From contig NZ_CP031417.1 in assembly GCF_003367395.1 (NCBI RefSeq), positions 4,663,501-4,727,500 of the forward strand: DNA of 64,000 nucleotides. The letters are read 5' to 3'. The number at the start of each line of letters is the position of its first letter. Within the stretch, counting starts at the first letter, position 1. Shown one piece after another: positions 42,120-51,961 of this stretch. The stretch is from Pseudolabrys taiwanensis. Lineage in GTDB: Bacteria > Pseudomonadota > Alphaproteobacteria > Rhizobiales > Xanthobacteraceae. Under the pieces are notes generated by a model. That model was not told the DNA's origin and ran no database searches. It was given only the letters and a program-made list of their open reading frames with translations. The position numbers and the translations under genes are program-made.

Positions 42120-44702
42120 TTGGACGGTTTGGACGAGCGGCCCGATCACCGGGAACCCACGACCCGCCTGATGTTGTCGCGCGCCATCCAGCGCGCGCGC
42201 GGTAGCCTGTTATGGGAGGGTCTGTGGCCGGGGCTCGCCGGTCTGCTCACCGTGGGCGGCCTGTTCCTGGCTTTCTCGTGGGCGGGCTTCTGGCTGATGC
42301 TGCCGCCGGTCGGCCGCGCCGTCGGGCTTGTCGTCTTCACGCTGCTCGCCATTTTCGCGGCGTTTCCCCTCGTTCGGCTGCGGGTCCCCACCGAAACGGA
42401 CGGTTTGCGCCGGCTCGACCGCTCGAGCGGCGAGGCGCATCGGCCGGCCTCGACGGTCGCCGATCGCATGGCGATCGGCCAGCACGATCCGCTGACGCAG
42501 GCCCTTTGGCGCGTGCATATCGAGCGGGCGCTGCTGTCGGCGCAAAAGCTGAAGGCCGGTTGGCCACGGCCCAATGTGTCGCTGCGCGATCCCGCCGCGA
42601 TCCGAGCTCTCGCTGTCATCCTGGTCGTTGCCACCTTCTTCGGCGCGAGCGGCGAACGCGCCAAACGCGTCATGGCGGCGTTCGACTGGCAAGGCGTCGT
42701 GGCGCCGGCGAATTTCCGCGTCGATGCCTGGGTGACGCCGCCGGCCTATACCGGCCGGCCGCCGGTGATGCTGCCGGGACTGCGTCCGGGCGAGACGGCG
42801 CAAAATGGAACGCAGACCGCGGCCTTCACCGTGCCCGCCGGCAGCCAGCTCATCATCCGCTCGACGGGCAACGTGCAGGTCGAGGTTGCGCACAAAGGTG
42901 GCCTCGAAGAGGCCGCTGCCGAAGCGCAGACGCTGCCCGCCGGCACCGCCGAGCATAAGCTTATCATCAAGAGCGATGGCACGGCCTCGGTGCGCAGCGT
43001 CGTCGGTCAGGATCTGCACTGGCAGTTCACCGCCATTCCGGACCGTGCGCCGAACATCGAATTGACGAAGGATCCCGAGCGCCAGGCGCGCGGCGCGCTC
43101 AGGCTCGATTACAAGATGGACGACGACTACGGCGTTGTCGAAGCCAAGGCGGCGTTCTCGCTCAAGGATGGCGCTGCCAAGACGGCGCATCCGCTGTTCG
43201 GGCCGCCCGATTACGCGCTGGTGCTGCCGCAGGCGCGCACGCGTTCGGGCGTCGCGCAGACGACGCATGACCTCACCGATCACCCGTGGGCCGGCGCCGA
43301 GGTCAATCTCACGCTCACCGCAAAGGACGAAGCCGGCAATGTCGGTCAGAGCGAGCCGCGTACGCTCACCTTGCCGCAGCGCATCTTCGTCAAGCCGCTG
43401 GCGCGCGCGCTGATCGAGCAGCGGCGCAATCTGGCGCTCGATGCCGGGCAGAAGCCGTTGGTGCTGACGGCGCTCGACGTGCTGGCGCTGGCACCGGAGA
43501 AATTCATACCGGAGGCCGGCATCTACCTCGGTCTGCGTTCGATCTACTATCAGCTGCAAGGCGCCAAAACCGACGACGCGATGCGCGAGGTCGTCGCGCG
43601 GCTGTGGGAGATGGCGTTGCAGATCGAGGATGGCAACGTCAGCCAGGCCGAGCAGGCGTTGCGCCAGGCGCAGGAGGCGTTGCGGCAGGCGCTCGATCGC
43701 GGCGCGAGCGACGAAGAGATCAAGCAGTTGATGGATCAGCTGCGCGCGGCGATGGACAAGTTCCTGCAGGCGCTCGCCGAGGAGATGCGCAAGAACCCGC
43801 AGCAGCTCGCGCGGCCGCTCGATCAGAACACGCGTACGCTCAGCCAGCAGGATCTCAAGAGCATGCTGGACCGGCTCGAGAGCATGGCGCGGTCCGGCAA
43901 CAAGGATGCCGCGCGCCAGCTGCTCGAACAGCTGCAGGCGATGATGGAAAATCTGCAGATGGCGCGGCCGGGCGCGCAGGGCGATAACGGCGACGACGAT
44001 ATGAACTCGGCGCTGGACGAGCTCGGCGATATGATCCGCAAGCAGCAGCAGTTGCGCGACCGCACCTACAAGGAAGGTCAGGAGCAGCGGCAGCAGAATC
44101 GCCAGCGTGGACAGCGCGGCCAGCAGGGCAATCAGCAGATGGGCGATCTGCGCCAGGACCAGCAGGGCCTGCGCGACCGGCTCAACAAGCTGCTCGAACA
44201 GTTGCGCAAGCGCGGCCTCGGCCAGCAGGGCCAGCAAGGCGAGCAGCAGGGCGAACAAGGCGATCAGCAGGGCCAAGATCAGGGATCTGGCGACCAGATG
44301 GGCCAGCTCGGCGATGCCGGCGAAGCCATGGGCGACGCTGAAGGCTCACTCGGCGAGGGCGATGCCGAAGGCGCCGTCGACGGCCAGGGCCGTGCGCTCG
44401 AAGCCATGCGCAAGGGCGCGCAAGGTCTCGCGCAACAGATGCAGCAGCAGCAGGGCCAGAGCGGTCCGGGCCCGAACGGCCGACCGGGGCGCGGCCGCGA
44501 GCGCGCGCAGAACGACACCGATCCGCTCGGGCGTCCGTTGCGCGGCCGCGATTACGGCGACGACGTCACCGTGAAGGTGCCGGGCGAAATCGACGCGCAG
44601 CGCGCGCGCCGCATTCTCGAAGAGCTGCGCAAGCGCTTCGGCGAGAGCTTCCGGCCGCAGCTCGAACTCGATTACATCGAGCGCCTGCTCAAGGATTTCT
44701 GA
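42120..44702 (+). CDS. TIGR02302/DUF4175 family membrane protein with Gln/Gly-rich tail
   Basis: An 860-residue protein, start TTG 42120 with GGAG upstream (a second TTG is at 42129). Two helices at about residues 35-80 and one at about 160-178 anchor it; a beta-rich region with APANFRVDAWVTPPAYTG follows, then a long helical part. From about residue 655 to 790 it is low-complexity, rich in Gln and Gly (LGQQGQQGEQQGEQGDQQGQ). The C-terminus is a charged helix ending LELDYIERLLKDF. Function unknown; conserved in Hyphomicrobiales. Confidence 0.85.
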   Translation: MDGLDERPDHREPTTRLMLSRAIQRARGSLLWEGLWPGLAGLLTVGGLFLAFSWAGFWLMLPPVGRAVGLVVFTLLAIFAAFPLVRLRVPTETDGLRRLDRSSGEAHRPASTVADRMAIGQHDPLTQALWRVHIERALLSAQKLKAGWPRPNVSLRDPAAIRALAVILVVATFFGASGERAKRVMAAFDWQGVVAPANFRVDAWVTPPAYTGRPPVMLPGLRPGETAQNGTQTAAFTVPAGSQLIIRSTGNVQVEVAHKGGLEEAAAEAQTLPAGTAEHKLIIKSDGTASVRSVVGQDLHWQFTAIPDRAPNIELTKDPERQARGALRLDYKMDDDYGVVEAKAAFSLKDGAAKTAHPLFGPPDYALVLPQARTRSGVAQTTHDLTDHPWAGAEVNLTLTAKDEAGNVGQSEPRTLTLPQRIFVKPLARALIEQRRNLALDAGQKPLVLTALDVLALAPEKFIPEAGIYLGLRSIYYQLQGAKTDDAMREVVARLWEMALQIEDGNVSQAEQALRQAQEALRQALDRGASDEEIKQLMDQLRAAMDKFLQALAEEMRKNPQQLARPLDQNTRTLSQQDLKSMLDRLESMARSGNKDAARQLLEQLQAMMENLQMARPGAQGDNGDDDMNSALDELGDMIRKQQQLRDRTYKEGQEQRQQNRQRGQRGQQGNQQMGDLRQDQQGLRDRLNKLLEQLRKRGLGQQGQQGEQQGEQGDQQGQDQGSGDQMGQLGDAGEAMGDAEGSLGEGDAEGAVDGQGRALEAMRKGAQGLAQQMQQQQGQSGPGPNGRPGRGRERAQNDTDPLGRPLRGRDYGDDVTVKVPGEIDAQRARRILEELRKRFGESFRPQLELDYIERLLKDF

Positions 44703-44733
44703 GGCGCGGCCGTAGGGCGCGCCTTTGCCGACC

Positions 44734-45621
44734 CTACGTTCGGCCTGAGCGCGGCGCGCGCAAGACAAAGCAGGCGCTGCCGGCGGCGCGGATGCGAGCG
44801 CAGAGCGTGTTCGCGGCGGGGCGCGTATCGGCGCCGATCCACGCTTTGTAGATGCGGTTCAGGCCGCGCTCGCGCGCCGCGGTCAGGATCGGTTCGGGCG
44901 CGCCGGTCAGCGCGCGCACTTGGCCGATCACGCGCGCATAGCGATCGAGCACATGATCGCGCGACAGGCCGGCGGCGAGCACCAGACCCCATGGCTTCGA
45001 CAGCGCGCTCTCGACCTGCTGCTTGAGCTCGGAGAAGAACGCGCCCGGCGGCTCTTGCAGCGAGGCGATGAGTTGCTCGCAGTCGGTTGCCGGCGCGAGC
45101 AAGTCCGCCGAGCCCACCTTGGCCCAATCGTCGACGCCGCGCCCGGTGATCGCTAGGACGTAGTTGCGCGTCTCGGCCGGCAGGGTGCGCGTGCCGTCGA
45201 GCCAGCCGCGCACCCGCGCCGGTCCGGCATTGTATGCCGCCGCGGCGAGGCCGAGATTGCCGAACGTGGTGCGCAATTCGCTGAGGAACGCCGCCGCCTT
45301 CGGCAGCGCCTGCACCGGATCGTACGGGTCGTCGAGGCCGCGCTCCGCAGCGGTGCCGGGCATGAATTGCGCGATGCCCTGCGCGCGCTGGCCGCGGCGC
45401 GTCCGTGGCCCCACCGCGTCCGCATCGAACCGGCTTTCACGCCAGATGACCCGCGCCAGGAAGGCCGGCGGTAAATCGTTTGCTTTCGCCGCCGATTCCA
45501 GCATCAGGCAGAGCGATTGGCCGGCGTCTTCGGCATGGCCCGGCGCGATGCAGGCGACAAGCGACAGGGCGAAAGCGGCCGCCGCCGCTGCCGGTCTCAA
45601 TGTTCCGATAAGGCGAGCCAT
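44734..45621 (-). CDS. Lytic transglycosylase
   Basis: A 295-residue exported protein with a signal peptide (ends near GHA-ED). SLT domain at about 40-170: VIWRESRFDADAVG (catalytic Glu), AQGIAQFMPGTAAERGLDDP, and FGNLGLAAAAYNAGPARVRG. The 100-residue C-terminal part has no family I recognise. Paralogous in its SLT part to the protein at 19085. Convergent with the TIGR02302 gene. Confidence 0.88.
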   Translation of the reverse strand: MARLIGTLRPAAAAAAFALSLVACIAPGHAEDAGQSLCLMLESAAKANDLPPAFLARVIWRESRFDADAVGPRTRRGQRAQGIAQFMPGTAAERGLDDPYDPVQALPKAAAFLSELRTTFGNLGLAAAAYNAGPARVRGWLDGTRTLPAETRNYVLAITGRGVDDWAKVGSADLLAPATDCEQLIASLQEPPGAFFSELKQQVESALSKPWGLVLAAGLSRDHVLDRYARVIGQVRALTGAPEPILTAARERGLNRIYKAWIGADTRPAANTLCARIRAAGSACFVLRAPRSGRT

Positions 45622-45691
45622 GGCCGCGTCGCCGCGTTGCGTATCGTCCGCGGACTTAAGCCACGTCCTCGCGTCCCGGTTCCTGCGCGCG

Positions 45692-46687
45692 CTACTTCTT
45701 GCCGGCCATGGCGTCGTTGGCGGTAAAGAAGCGCACCATCACGTCATTGGCGTCGGCCGGCGGCGCGGCGAGGCGGCTCGAGAACGGCAGCCGCTTTCCG
45801 GGTTCGAGAATGCTGCGGTCGGGCTTGGCGGTCCAGGTGTAGATCTCCTGGCCGTCTTTGTTGCGCGCGGCAAATCGCAGGCGCGGCACTTCCACCGGCT
45901 TGCTGGCCGTGCTGACGATGTTGCCCTCGACCATCAGGATCGTGGCACCGTCCTGGCTCTCGCGCGTGATGCGCACATTGTCGAAGGCGAGCTGGCGCAG
46001 GTTGACCGGCAGGCCGATAGCGGCAAACAGCGACGCGGTCTGCGGCAAGAACCGCACCACTTCGCTGCGCGCGCCGATCAAGGCGACGTTGACGGCGAAC
46101 AGCACGAGGATGACCGCTGTCCAGCGCGAGGAGATCCGCGACTTCTTGCGCTTGGCCTGCATCCGCTTGCGGCGGGCGGCGAAGGTCTCGAGCTGCTCCT
46201 CCCGCTCGGCGGGCGTCGTCTCCTGGTAGACGGGCGGCTCTTGGGCGCCCAGCGGCTCGCTGGGCGGCATGACCGGCGGCACCAGCGACGGCGCGTCGAC
46301 GATGGCGGCCGGCGGCATCTCCGGCTGCGGTTCGAGCTCGAACGAGGCGGGCGCCGGGGGTGGCGTGAAATCGGGCGCCGCGGCGAAGGGGGCGGCGGTA
46401 TCCATGGCCGGTGGCTCGGATGCGGCCGGCTCCGGCAGCGGGGCTTCTTCCGGCAATCCGAAATCGTCGGCCGCGGCCTCGTGCGGGGTACGGTCGCGCA
46501 GCACGCCACGCACCTGCTCGGCCTCCGCCTCGGCGATGACCTCATCGACGAAAGGGTCGGCCTCGGCGGTCGGCGTCGCAAACCAGGTGGTTTTACAACG
46601 CGCGCAGCGGACCATGCGGCCGGCCGAACCGACCGACTCGGAATCGATCTGGTAGGACGTGGCGCAACTCGGACAGACGATCAACAT
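45692..46687 (-). CDS. MJ0042 zinc-ribbon membrane protein
   Basis: A 331-residue protein (start ATG 46687 so that it opens LIVCPSCATSYQI as usual). N-terminal zinc ribbon CPSC...CARC, then a long acidic and Pro-rich linker, one membrane helix near residue 165-185 (WTAVILVLFAVNVALIGA), and a DUF3426-like beta domain outside the membrane. Of unknown function; adjacent to ftsE in many alphaproteobacteria. Divergent from ftsE by about 220 bp. Confidence 0.8.
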   Translation of the reverse strand: MLIVCPSCATSYQIDSESVGSAGRMVRCARCKTTWFATPTAEADPFVDEVIAEAEAEQVRGVLRDRTPHEAAADDFGLPEEAPLPEPAASEPPAMDTAAPFAAAPDFTPPPAPASFELEPQPEMPPAAIVDAPSLVPPVMPPSEPLGAQEPPVYQETTPAEREEQLETFAARRKRMQAKRKKSRISSRWTAVILVLFAVNVALIGARSEVVRFLPQTASLFAAIGLPVNLRQLAFDNVRITRESQDGATILMVEGNIVSTASKPVEVPRLRFAARNKDGQEIYTWTAKPDRSILEPGKRLPFSSRLAAPPADANDVMVRFFTANDAMAGKK

Positions 46688-46910
46688 GGCATCGGTCGCG
46701 ATTTCCATCGGCGGGACCTTACCACCCGTCCCTTAATGGATCGGAAACCATGGACCGACAGGGTGCGGGCCAGCGGCAGTGGCCCGAGGGCACTGGCAGG
46801 GCCGCTACAATGCTGTAAAAGCGCAGTTAGACTGATCGGGAGCGCGCGGGCACGGTCCGTCCTGTGGTCCTAAGCCACGGATCGATCAATGGAATTCATC
46901 GGAGAAGCGG

Positions 46911-47570
46911 GTGGTCCGATTCGAGAATGTCGGCTTGCGCTACGGCCTTGGGCCGGAGGTTCTGCACGACCTCACTTTTCGCATAGAGCCGCATTCCTTC
47001 CAATTTCTCACCGGGCCCTCGGGCGCCGGCAAGACCAGCCTGTTGCGGCTTCTTTTCCTGTCGCTGAAGCCGACCCGCGGCCTGATCACCCATTTCGGCC
47101 ACGACGTCGCGACGCTGTCGCGCGACGCGGTCGCCACGTTGCGCCGGCGCATCGGCATCGTTTTTCAGGACTTCCGGTTGCTCGACCACATGACGACCTA
47201 CGAGAATGTGGCGCTGCCGCTTCGCGTGATGGGCCGGGCCGAGGATACCTATCGCGACGAGGTGATGGAGCTGTTGCATTGGGTCGGCCTCGGCGAGCGC
47301 GTGTTCGCGCTGCCGCCGGTGCTGTCGGGCGGCGAGAAGCAGCGCGCGGCCATCGCCCGCGCGGTGATCGCGCGTCCCCAATTGCTGCTCGCGGACGAGC
47401 CCACCGGCAACGTCGACCCCTCGCTCGCCCAGCGCCTGCTGCGGCTGTTCATCGAACTCAACAAATCCGGGACGTCGGTCGTCATCGCCACTCACGACAT
47501 TGCCTTGATGGACGAGTACGATGCGCGCCGGCTGGTGCTGCACGACGGACGTCTGCACATCTATGATTGA
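46911..47570 (+). CDS. ftsE: Cell division ATP-binding protein FtsE
   Basis: A 219-residue ABC ATPase, start GTG. Walker A GPSGAGKTS, signature LSGGEKQR, Walker B LLLADEPTGNVD, switch His THD. With FtsX it forms the divisome ABC complex that activates peptidoglycan hydrolases rather than moving a substrate. The ftsX start overlaps its stop by 8 bp. Confidence 0.96.
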   Translation: MVRFENVGLRYGLGPEVLHDLTFRIEPHSFQFLTGPSGAGKTSLLRLLFLSLKPTRGLITHFGHDVATLSRDAVATLRRRIGIVFQDFRLLDHMTTYENVALPLRVMGRAEDTYRDEVMELLHWVGLGERVFALPPVLSGGEKQRAAIARAVIARPQLLLADEPTGNVDPSLAQRLLRLFIELNKSGTSVVIATHDIALMDEYDARRLVLHDGRLHIYD

Positions 47571-48546
47571 AGTCAAGGTTACAAGGATGGTCGAAAGCGA
47601 ACGCGTCGACGCGACATTGCCGTCGCGCACGCCCATTATCTTTCTGCCGCGCTTCGACACCTCGCTCGTGCCGCGCAACTCGATCGCCGGCCGCGCGCTG
47701 GTGGCGGTGGTGGCCATCATGACCTTTCTCGCCTCGCTTACCGCAGGCGGCGTCGTGCTCGTCAGCCAGGCGGCGAGCGAATGGCAGTCCGACGTTTCGC
47801 GCGAGGTCACCATTCAGCTCATCCCCGCGGCGGGCCGCGATACCGACGCGCTCGTCGACAAGGCGGCATCTGTGGCGCGCAATTTTCCCGGCATCGCCGA
47901 GGTGCGCGTCTACTCCAAGGACGAGTCGGCGCAACTCTTGGAGCCATGGCTCGGTGCCGGCCTGAAGCTCGAGGAATTGCCGGTGCCGCGGCTGATCGTG
48001 GTGAAGATCGCGTCCGGCGCCGCGCCGGATATCCCGCAGCTGCGCAGCATGCTTGCCGAACAGGTGCCGGGGGCGACGCTCGACGACCACCGCGGCTGGA
48101 TCGACCGCATGCGCGCCATGGCAGGCACCGCGGTCGCCGCCGGCATCGGCATCCTCGCCTTGATGATCGCGGCCACGATTTTGTCGGTGACCTTCGCTAC
48201 GCGGGGTGCCATGGCCACGAATCGGACCGTCATAGAAGTGCTGCATTTTGTCGGCGCCAAGAATGGCTTCATCGCCAGCAATTTTCAGCGCCATTTCCTG
48301 TTGCTCGGGCTGCAGGGCGGCGCGATCGGCGGCGGCGGCGCGATCCTGTTGTTCGCTTTTGCCGCGCTCATGACCCGCTGGTTCGCCGGCACCGCGGGCG
48401 GGGCACAGACGCAAGCTCTGTTCGGCTCGTTCTCGATCGGCTGGAGCGGTTATCTCATCGTGGTGTTGCAGGTGGTGCTGATCGCGGTGGTGACAGCCTA
48501 TACTTCCCGTGTCACCGTCAATCGTACGTTAGAAATGATCGACTAG
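47563..48546 (+). CDS. ftsX: Cell division protein FtsX
   Basis: A 327-residue membrane protein with four helices: one near 45-68, then the periplasmic loop (about 70-195; EVTIQLIPAAGRDTDALVDK), and three at about 200-225, 250-280 and 300-320. The layout is that of FtsX. I start at ATG 47563, overlapping ftsE by 8 bp; ATG 47587 is an alternative. Its periplasmic loop should recruit an amidase activator or M23 peptidase. Confidence 0.92.
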   Translation: MIEVKVTRMVESERVDATLPSRTPIIFLPRFDTSLVPRNSIAGRALVAVVAIMTFLASLTAGGVVLVSQAASEWQSDVSREVTIQLIPAAGRDTDALVDKAASVARNFPGIAEVRVYSKDESAQLLEPWLGAGLKLEELPVPRLIVVKIASGAAPDIPQLRSMLAEQVPGATLDDHRGWIDRMRAMAGTAVAAGIGILALMIAATILSVTFATRGAMATNRTVIEVLHFVGAKNGFIASNFQRHFLLLGLQGGAIGGGGAILLFAFAALMTRWFAGTAGGAQTQALFGSFSIGWSGYLIVVLQVVLIAVVTAYTSRVTVNRTLEMID

Positions 48547-48547
48547 C

Positions 48548-49159
48548 ATGCTCGGAAGTCTCGCCCGTTGGATCGGTTTTCTGACGATGACCGTGTGCGT
48601 CGCCGGCGCCGTGGTGCTCGCCGGCGGCTTCCTATGGTTCGTCTCCAACATCGCCAGCGAGGAGGTCACGCTCGACCGTAACGCCGACGGCATTGTCGTT
48701 CTGACGGGGGCTGCGGCGCGCATCCCCGACGCGATCGAACTGCTCGCCGCCGAACACGGCAAGCGGCTCTTGATCACCGGCGTGCACCGCACGATCAGCG
48801 CCAAGGAGATCGCGCGGCTGACGCCGCTCTACACCAAGTATTTCACCTGCTGCATCGATCTCGACCGCTCCGCGCTCAACACGTTCGGCAATGCGCTCGA
48901 GACCAAGCGCTGGGCGCATGATCACAATTTCATGACGCTGATCGTGGTCACGTCGAACTGGCACATGCCGCGGGCCTTGGTCGAGCTCGAGCACCAGTTG
49001 CCGGAAGTGAAGCTCATCGCCTTCCCGGTGATGTCCGTGAAGTTGAAGACCGAGCCGTGGTGGCAGAGCGTCGACACGGCGCGGCTTCTGTTCGGCGAAT
49101 ATCTGAAGTATCTGTTGGCGCTCACCCGCATGCGCCTGGACTCGGAAGGCGTCGCGTAA
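48548..49159 (+). CDS. YdcF family (DUF218) protein
   Basis: A 203-residue protein anchored by an N-terminal helix (about 8-32). The DUF218 fold follows: DGIVVLTGAAARIPDAIELL, LLITGVHRTISAKEI, STFGNALET-like block (here NTFGNALETKRWA), VVTSNWHMPRALVEL. Family members are linked to envelope and vancomycin-type barrier functions. It starts 1 bp after ftsX and precedes plsC by 11 bp, so it belongs to the ftsEX operon. Confidence 0.88.
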   Translation: MLGSLARWIGFLTMTVCVAGAVVLAGGFLWFVSNIASEEVTLDRNADGIVVLTGAAARIPDAIELLAAEHGKRLLITGVHRTISAKEIARLTPLYTKYFTCCIDLDRSALNTFGNALETKRWAHDHNFMTLIVVTSNWHMPRALVELEHQLPEVKLIAFPVMSVKLKTEPWWQSVDTARLLFGEYLKYLLALTRMRLDSEGVA

Positions 49160-49170
49160 GGACAAAATCC

Positions 49171-49905
49171 GTGATCGTTCTACGCTCCATCGCCTTCAAC
49201 GTGCTCTTTTACGTGGGCACTTTCGTCTATCTCATCGCGGCGCTGCCGACGTTCTTCATGCGCTATACCGCGATCGTCGAGGTCGCGAAATCGTGGGCGC
49301 GCTTCAACCTCATGCTGCTGCGTGTCGTCGTCGGCCTCGACTATGAGATCCGCGGGCGGGAGAAGATTCCGCCTGGAGCCGTGCTGGTCGCGGCCAAGCA
49401 CCAATCGGCTTGGGAGACTTTCGCGCTGCTGCCGCTGTTTCCCAATCCGGTATTCATCCTCAAGCGCGAACTGCAATGGATCCCGATCTTCGGCTGGCTC
49501 ACGATCAAGGGCCGCATGGTGCCGGTCGATCGCCGCAAGGGTGCAAAGGCGCTCGTCGCCATGGTCGAGCGCGCGCGCATCGAGCTCGCTCTCAACCGCC
49601 AGCTCATCATCTTTCCCGAAGGGACCCGCCGGCCGGCCGGGGCTGACCCTGCGTACAAACAAGGCGTCGCCCATCTCTACGTGGCGGAAGGTGTGCCCTG
49701 CGTGCCGATCGCGCTCAATTCGGGCTTGTTCTGGCCGCGTCGCTCGGTCCGGCGTCATCCCGGCAAGGTTTTGGTGGAGATCCTCGATCCGATCCCGGCC
49801 GGGCTTGCCCGCGAAGAATTCTTCCAGCGCTTGCAAGCGGCGATCGAGCCTGCCACCGCGCGGCTGATCGCCGAAGCGAAGGCGAGGGGTACGGATAAAA
49901 CCTAA
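49171..49905 (+). CDS. plsC: 1-acyl-sn-glycerol-3-phosphate acyltransferase
   Basis: A 244-residue membrane acyltransferase that makes phosphatidic acid. Start GTG 49171, AAGGA upstream. Motif I is KHQSAWETF, i.e. His-x4-Glu rather than the textbook His-x4-Asp, a variant seen in alphaproteobacterial PlsC. Motif III IIFPEGTRRPAG and the FILKRELQWIPIFGW block are intact. Last gene of the ftsE-ftsX-ydcF-plsC operon. Confidence 0.92.
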   Translation: MIVLRSIAFNVLFYVGTFVYLIAALPTFFMRYTAIVEVAKSWARFNLMLLRVVVGLDYEIRGREKIPPGAVLVAAKHQSAWETFALLPLFPNPVFILKRELQWIPIFGWLTIKGRMVPVDRRKGAKALVAMVERARIELALNRQLIIFPEGTRRPAGADPAYKQGVAHLYVAEGVPCVPIALNSGLFWPRRSVRRHPGKVLVEILDPIPAGLAREEFFQRLQAAIEPATARLIAEAKARGTDKT

Positions 49906-50042
49906 ATCCGCTCGTCGGCGCGAAAGCGCGGACCGAATGCGATAGCGCGCTTGTCAGGTCCTGCTGGATTCCGACTGCAAGTCGGCTGTGGCCGACTTGC
50001 GCCTTCAAGTGCGCGAGGGAGTGAACGGCGCGGGACGGCGCC

Positions 50043-50603
50043 TCAGCTTTGTTCGTGCGTGCCCTTGAGTCGCTCGGCCAGAAGATGCAGCTCGCGGTCG
50101 CGGAAGCCCAGCTTCTCCAGCGCGCCGACCGTCTCCAAAACATAATCGCGGTTGTTGCCGGAGCGGCCGTGCCCCTGGCGCACGTGATGCAACTGCTGCT
50201 CCAGCGTGAGCCGGCCGGCGAACTGCTCATGGCCGCGGTCGACCATATAACAGACCGCGCTCACGCGCTGCTTGGGATCGTCGTCGAGCCAGACGGTGCG
50301 CCACGCCTCGCGGTAGACCATGGTCACCTGCTCGCGCTCGCGCAGATACTGGATCGTCGCCGCGCGTTTGTCCGCCGTCACCCGGTAGGCGACGCCGCGG
50401 CAGTTGCCGCCGCGATCGAGACCGAGCACCAGGCCGGGCTTTTCCGGCGTACCGCGGTGGACGAAGGAGTACACGCACAGGGCGCGATGGGCGCCGACGC
50501 AACGCGCCTTGCGCTGGTCGATGAAGTCGAAGCCGGGGCGCCAGATCAGCGAGCCGTAGCCGAAGACCCAGAGGTCCTCGCCATTGTTCTCAGGGGCGTT
50601 CAT
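50043..50603 (-). CDS. ChaC-like gamma-glutamylcyclotransferase
   Basis: A 186-residue enzyme that splits glutathione into 5-oxoproline and Cys-Gly. The family motif VFGYGSLIWRPGFDF is at the N-terminus and the catalytic Glu is in YLREREQVTMVYRE. Length is typical of ChaC. Divergent from the DUF2125 gene. Confidence 0.9.
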   Translation of the reverse strand: MNAPENNGEDLWVFGYGSLIWRPGFDFIDQRKARCVGAHRALCVYSFVHRGTPEKPGLVLGLDRGGNCRGVAYRVTADKRAATIQYLREREQVTMVYREAWRTVWLDDDPKQRVSAVCYMVDRGHEQFAGRLTLEQQLHHVRQGHGRSGNNRDYVLETVGALEKLGFRDRELHLLAERLKGTHEQS

Positions 50604-50779
50604 CGCGGGTGGGCTTCGACCACGGTATGTGAAGGAGGCTTCGCGTATCAGGGCGGGGGGCCACGCGCAATAAGCCCCTATCCGGTCACCGGGCGCCGCC
50701 TTCGGCCCATAAACGCCGCAATCGGTGCAGCTAAACTGAGGAACTATCCGATTCCGTGACGGTTTTCCGATAGGAACCC

Positions 50780-51955
50780 ATGAGCGACGTGCTACCTAGA
50801 CCGCGCGATTCCCAGCCCGCAGCCGTCGAAGCCGCGATGCCCCCCGATTCTGCGCGCCGCAAGCGGCGCTACATCGTTCTGACCGTCCTCGTCGCCCTCG
50901 TCATCGTCGGCTGGAGCGGGCTTTGGTATTACGCCGTCGGTCAGGCGGGCAACGTTCTCGACGGCTGGCGTGACCGCGAGGCGAAGGCCGGGCGCATCTA
51001 CAACTGCGGCTCGGCGTCGATCGGCGGCTATCCTTTCCGTATCGAGGTAAGCTGCCAGAACGCGTCGGCGGTGTTCCGCGCCCTTCAGCCGCCGCTCGAG
51101 ATCAAGACGGCGGACATCCTCGCCGCGGTGCAGATCTATCAACCCGATCTGATCATCAGCGAGTTCACCGGTCCGGCCACGATCGGCGACGCCGGCCACC
51201 CCCCGGTGCTCAGCGCCAATTGGAAGCTCGGCCAGGCCAGCGTGCGCGGCACGCCGACGGCGCCGGAGCGCGTCGCGCTCGTGTTCGATGCGCCGGTCCT
51301 CGAGCGCCTGTCGGGCGACAGCCGTGAGAGCTTGCTGAGGGCCAATCACCTCGAGCTGCACGGCCGCGTCGCCGAGGGATCCGCCGCCGACAAGCCGGTG
51401 ATCGAGGCGGCGCTGAGCGCGGAGGGCATCACCGCGCCGGCTTTGCATCCTGCAGCGGCGCAGCCGCTCGACGCCGATATGGTCACCGTGTTGCGCGGGC
51501 TCAACGACCTTAGCCCCAAGCCTTGGGCCGAACGCTTCCGCGAAATGCAGGCCGCCGGCGGCCGCATCGACATCACCCGCGCGCGGGTGCAGCAGGGCAA
51601 TATCCTGGCCGTTGGCGCCGGTCAGCTGATGCTCAATCCGCAGGGCCGGCTGCAAGGTCAGTTGCGCGTGACGATCGCCGGCATCGACGAATTCCTCGAC
51701 AAGATCGGCGCCCAGCGCATGGTGCAGAGTTCGCCGACCATGGACCGGCTCGCCGGCTTCCTCGATCGCTTCTCGCCCGGCCTCGGCGCCGCGGCGCGGC
51801 AGCAGGCCGGCACGAACATCGCCGCCGGCATCAACATGCTGGGCGAACAGACGACGCTCGAAGGCCGTAAGGCGGTGACGCTGCCGCTGCGCTTCGATGA
51901 CGGCGCGGCCTTCCTCGGTCCGATCCCGATCGGCAAGACACCGGCGCTGTTTTGA
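50780..51955 (+). CDS. DUF2125 family membrane-anchored protein
   Basis: A 391-residue protein with one N-terminal helix (about 29-52, YIVLTVLVALVIVGWSGLWY) and a large periplasmic part starting GWRDREAKAGRIYNC and GYPFRIEVSC, as in DUF2125 proteins of Hyphomicrobiales. The extended beta-type pattern resembles AsmA-like lipid-handling proteins, but that is only an impression. It converges on the methyltransferase gene, 6 bp away. Confidence 0.8.
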   Translation: MSDVLPRPRDSQPAAVEAAMPPDSARRKRRYIVLTVLVALVIVGWSGLWYYAVGQAGNVLDGWRDREAKAGRIYNCGSASIGGYPFRIEVSCQNASAVFRALQPPLEIKTADILAAVQIYQPDLIISEFTGPATIGDAGHPPVLSANWKLGQASVRGTPTAPERVALVFDAPVLERLSGDSRESLLRANHLELHGRVAEGSAADKPVIEAALSAEGITAPALHPAAAQPLDADMVTVLRGLNDLSPKPWAERFREMQAAGGRIDITRARVQQGNILAVGAGQLMLNPQGRLQGQLRVTIAGIDEFLDKIGAQRMVQSSPTMDRLAGFLDRFSPGLGAAARQQAGTNIAAGINMLGEQTTLEGRKAVTLPLRFDDGAAFLGPIPIGKTPALF

Positions 51956-51961
51956 GCCGTC

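Noticed and set aside
42210..44276. A 688-codon open frame on the minus strand.
   Set aside because: It is wholly antisense to the TIGR02302 gene, has the Leu/Ala/Arg-rich look of a GC-rich shadow frame, and shows no domain.
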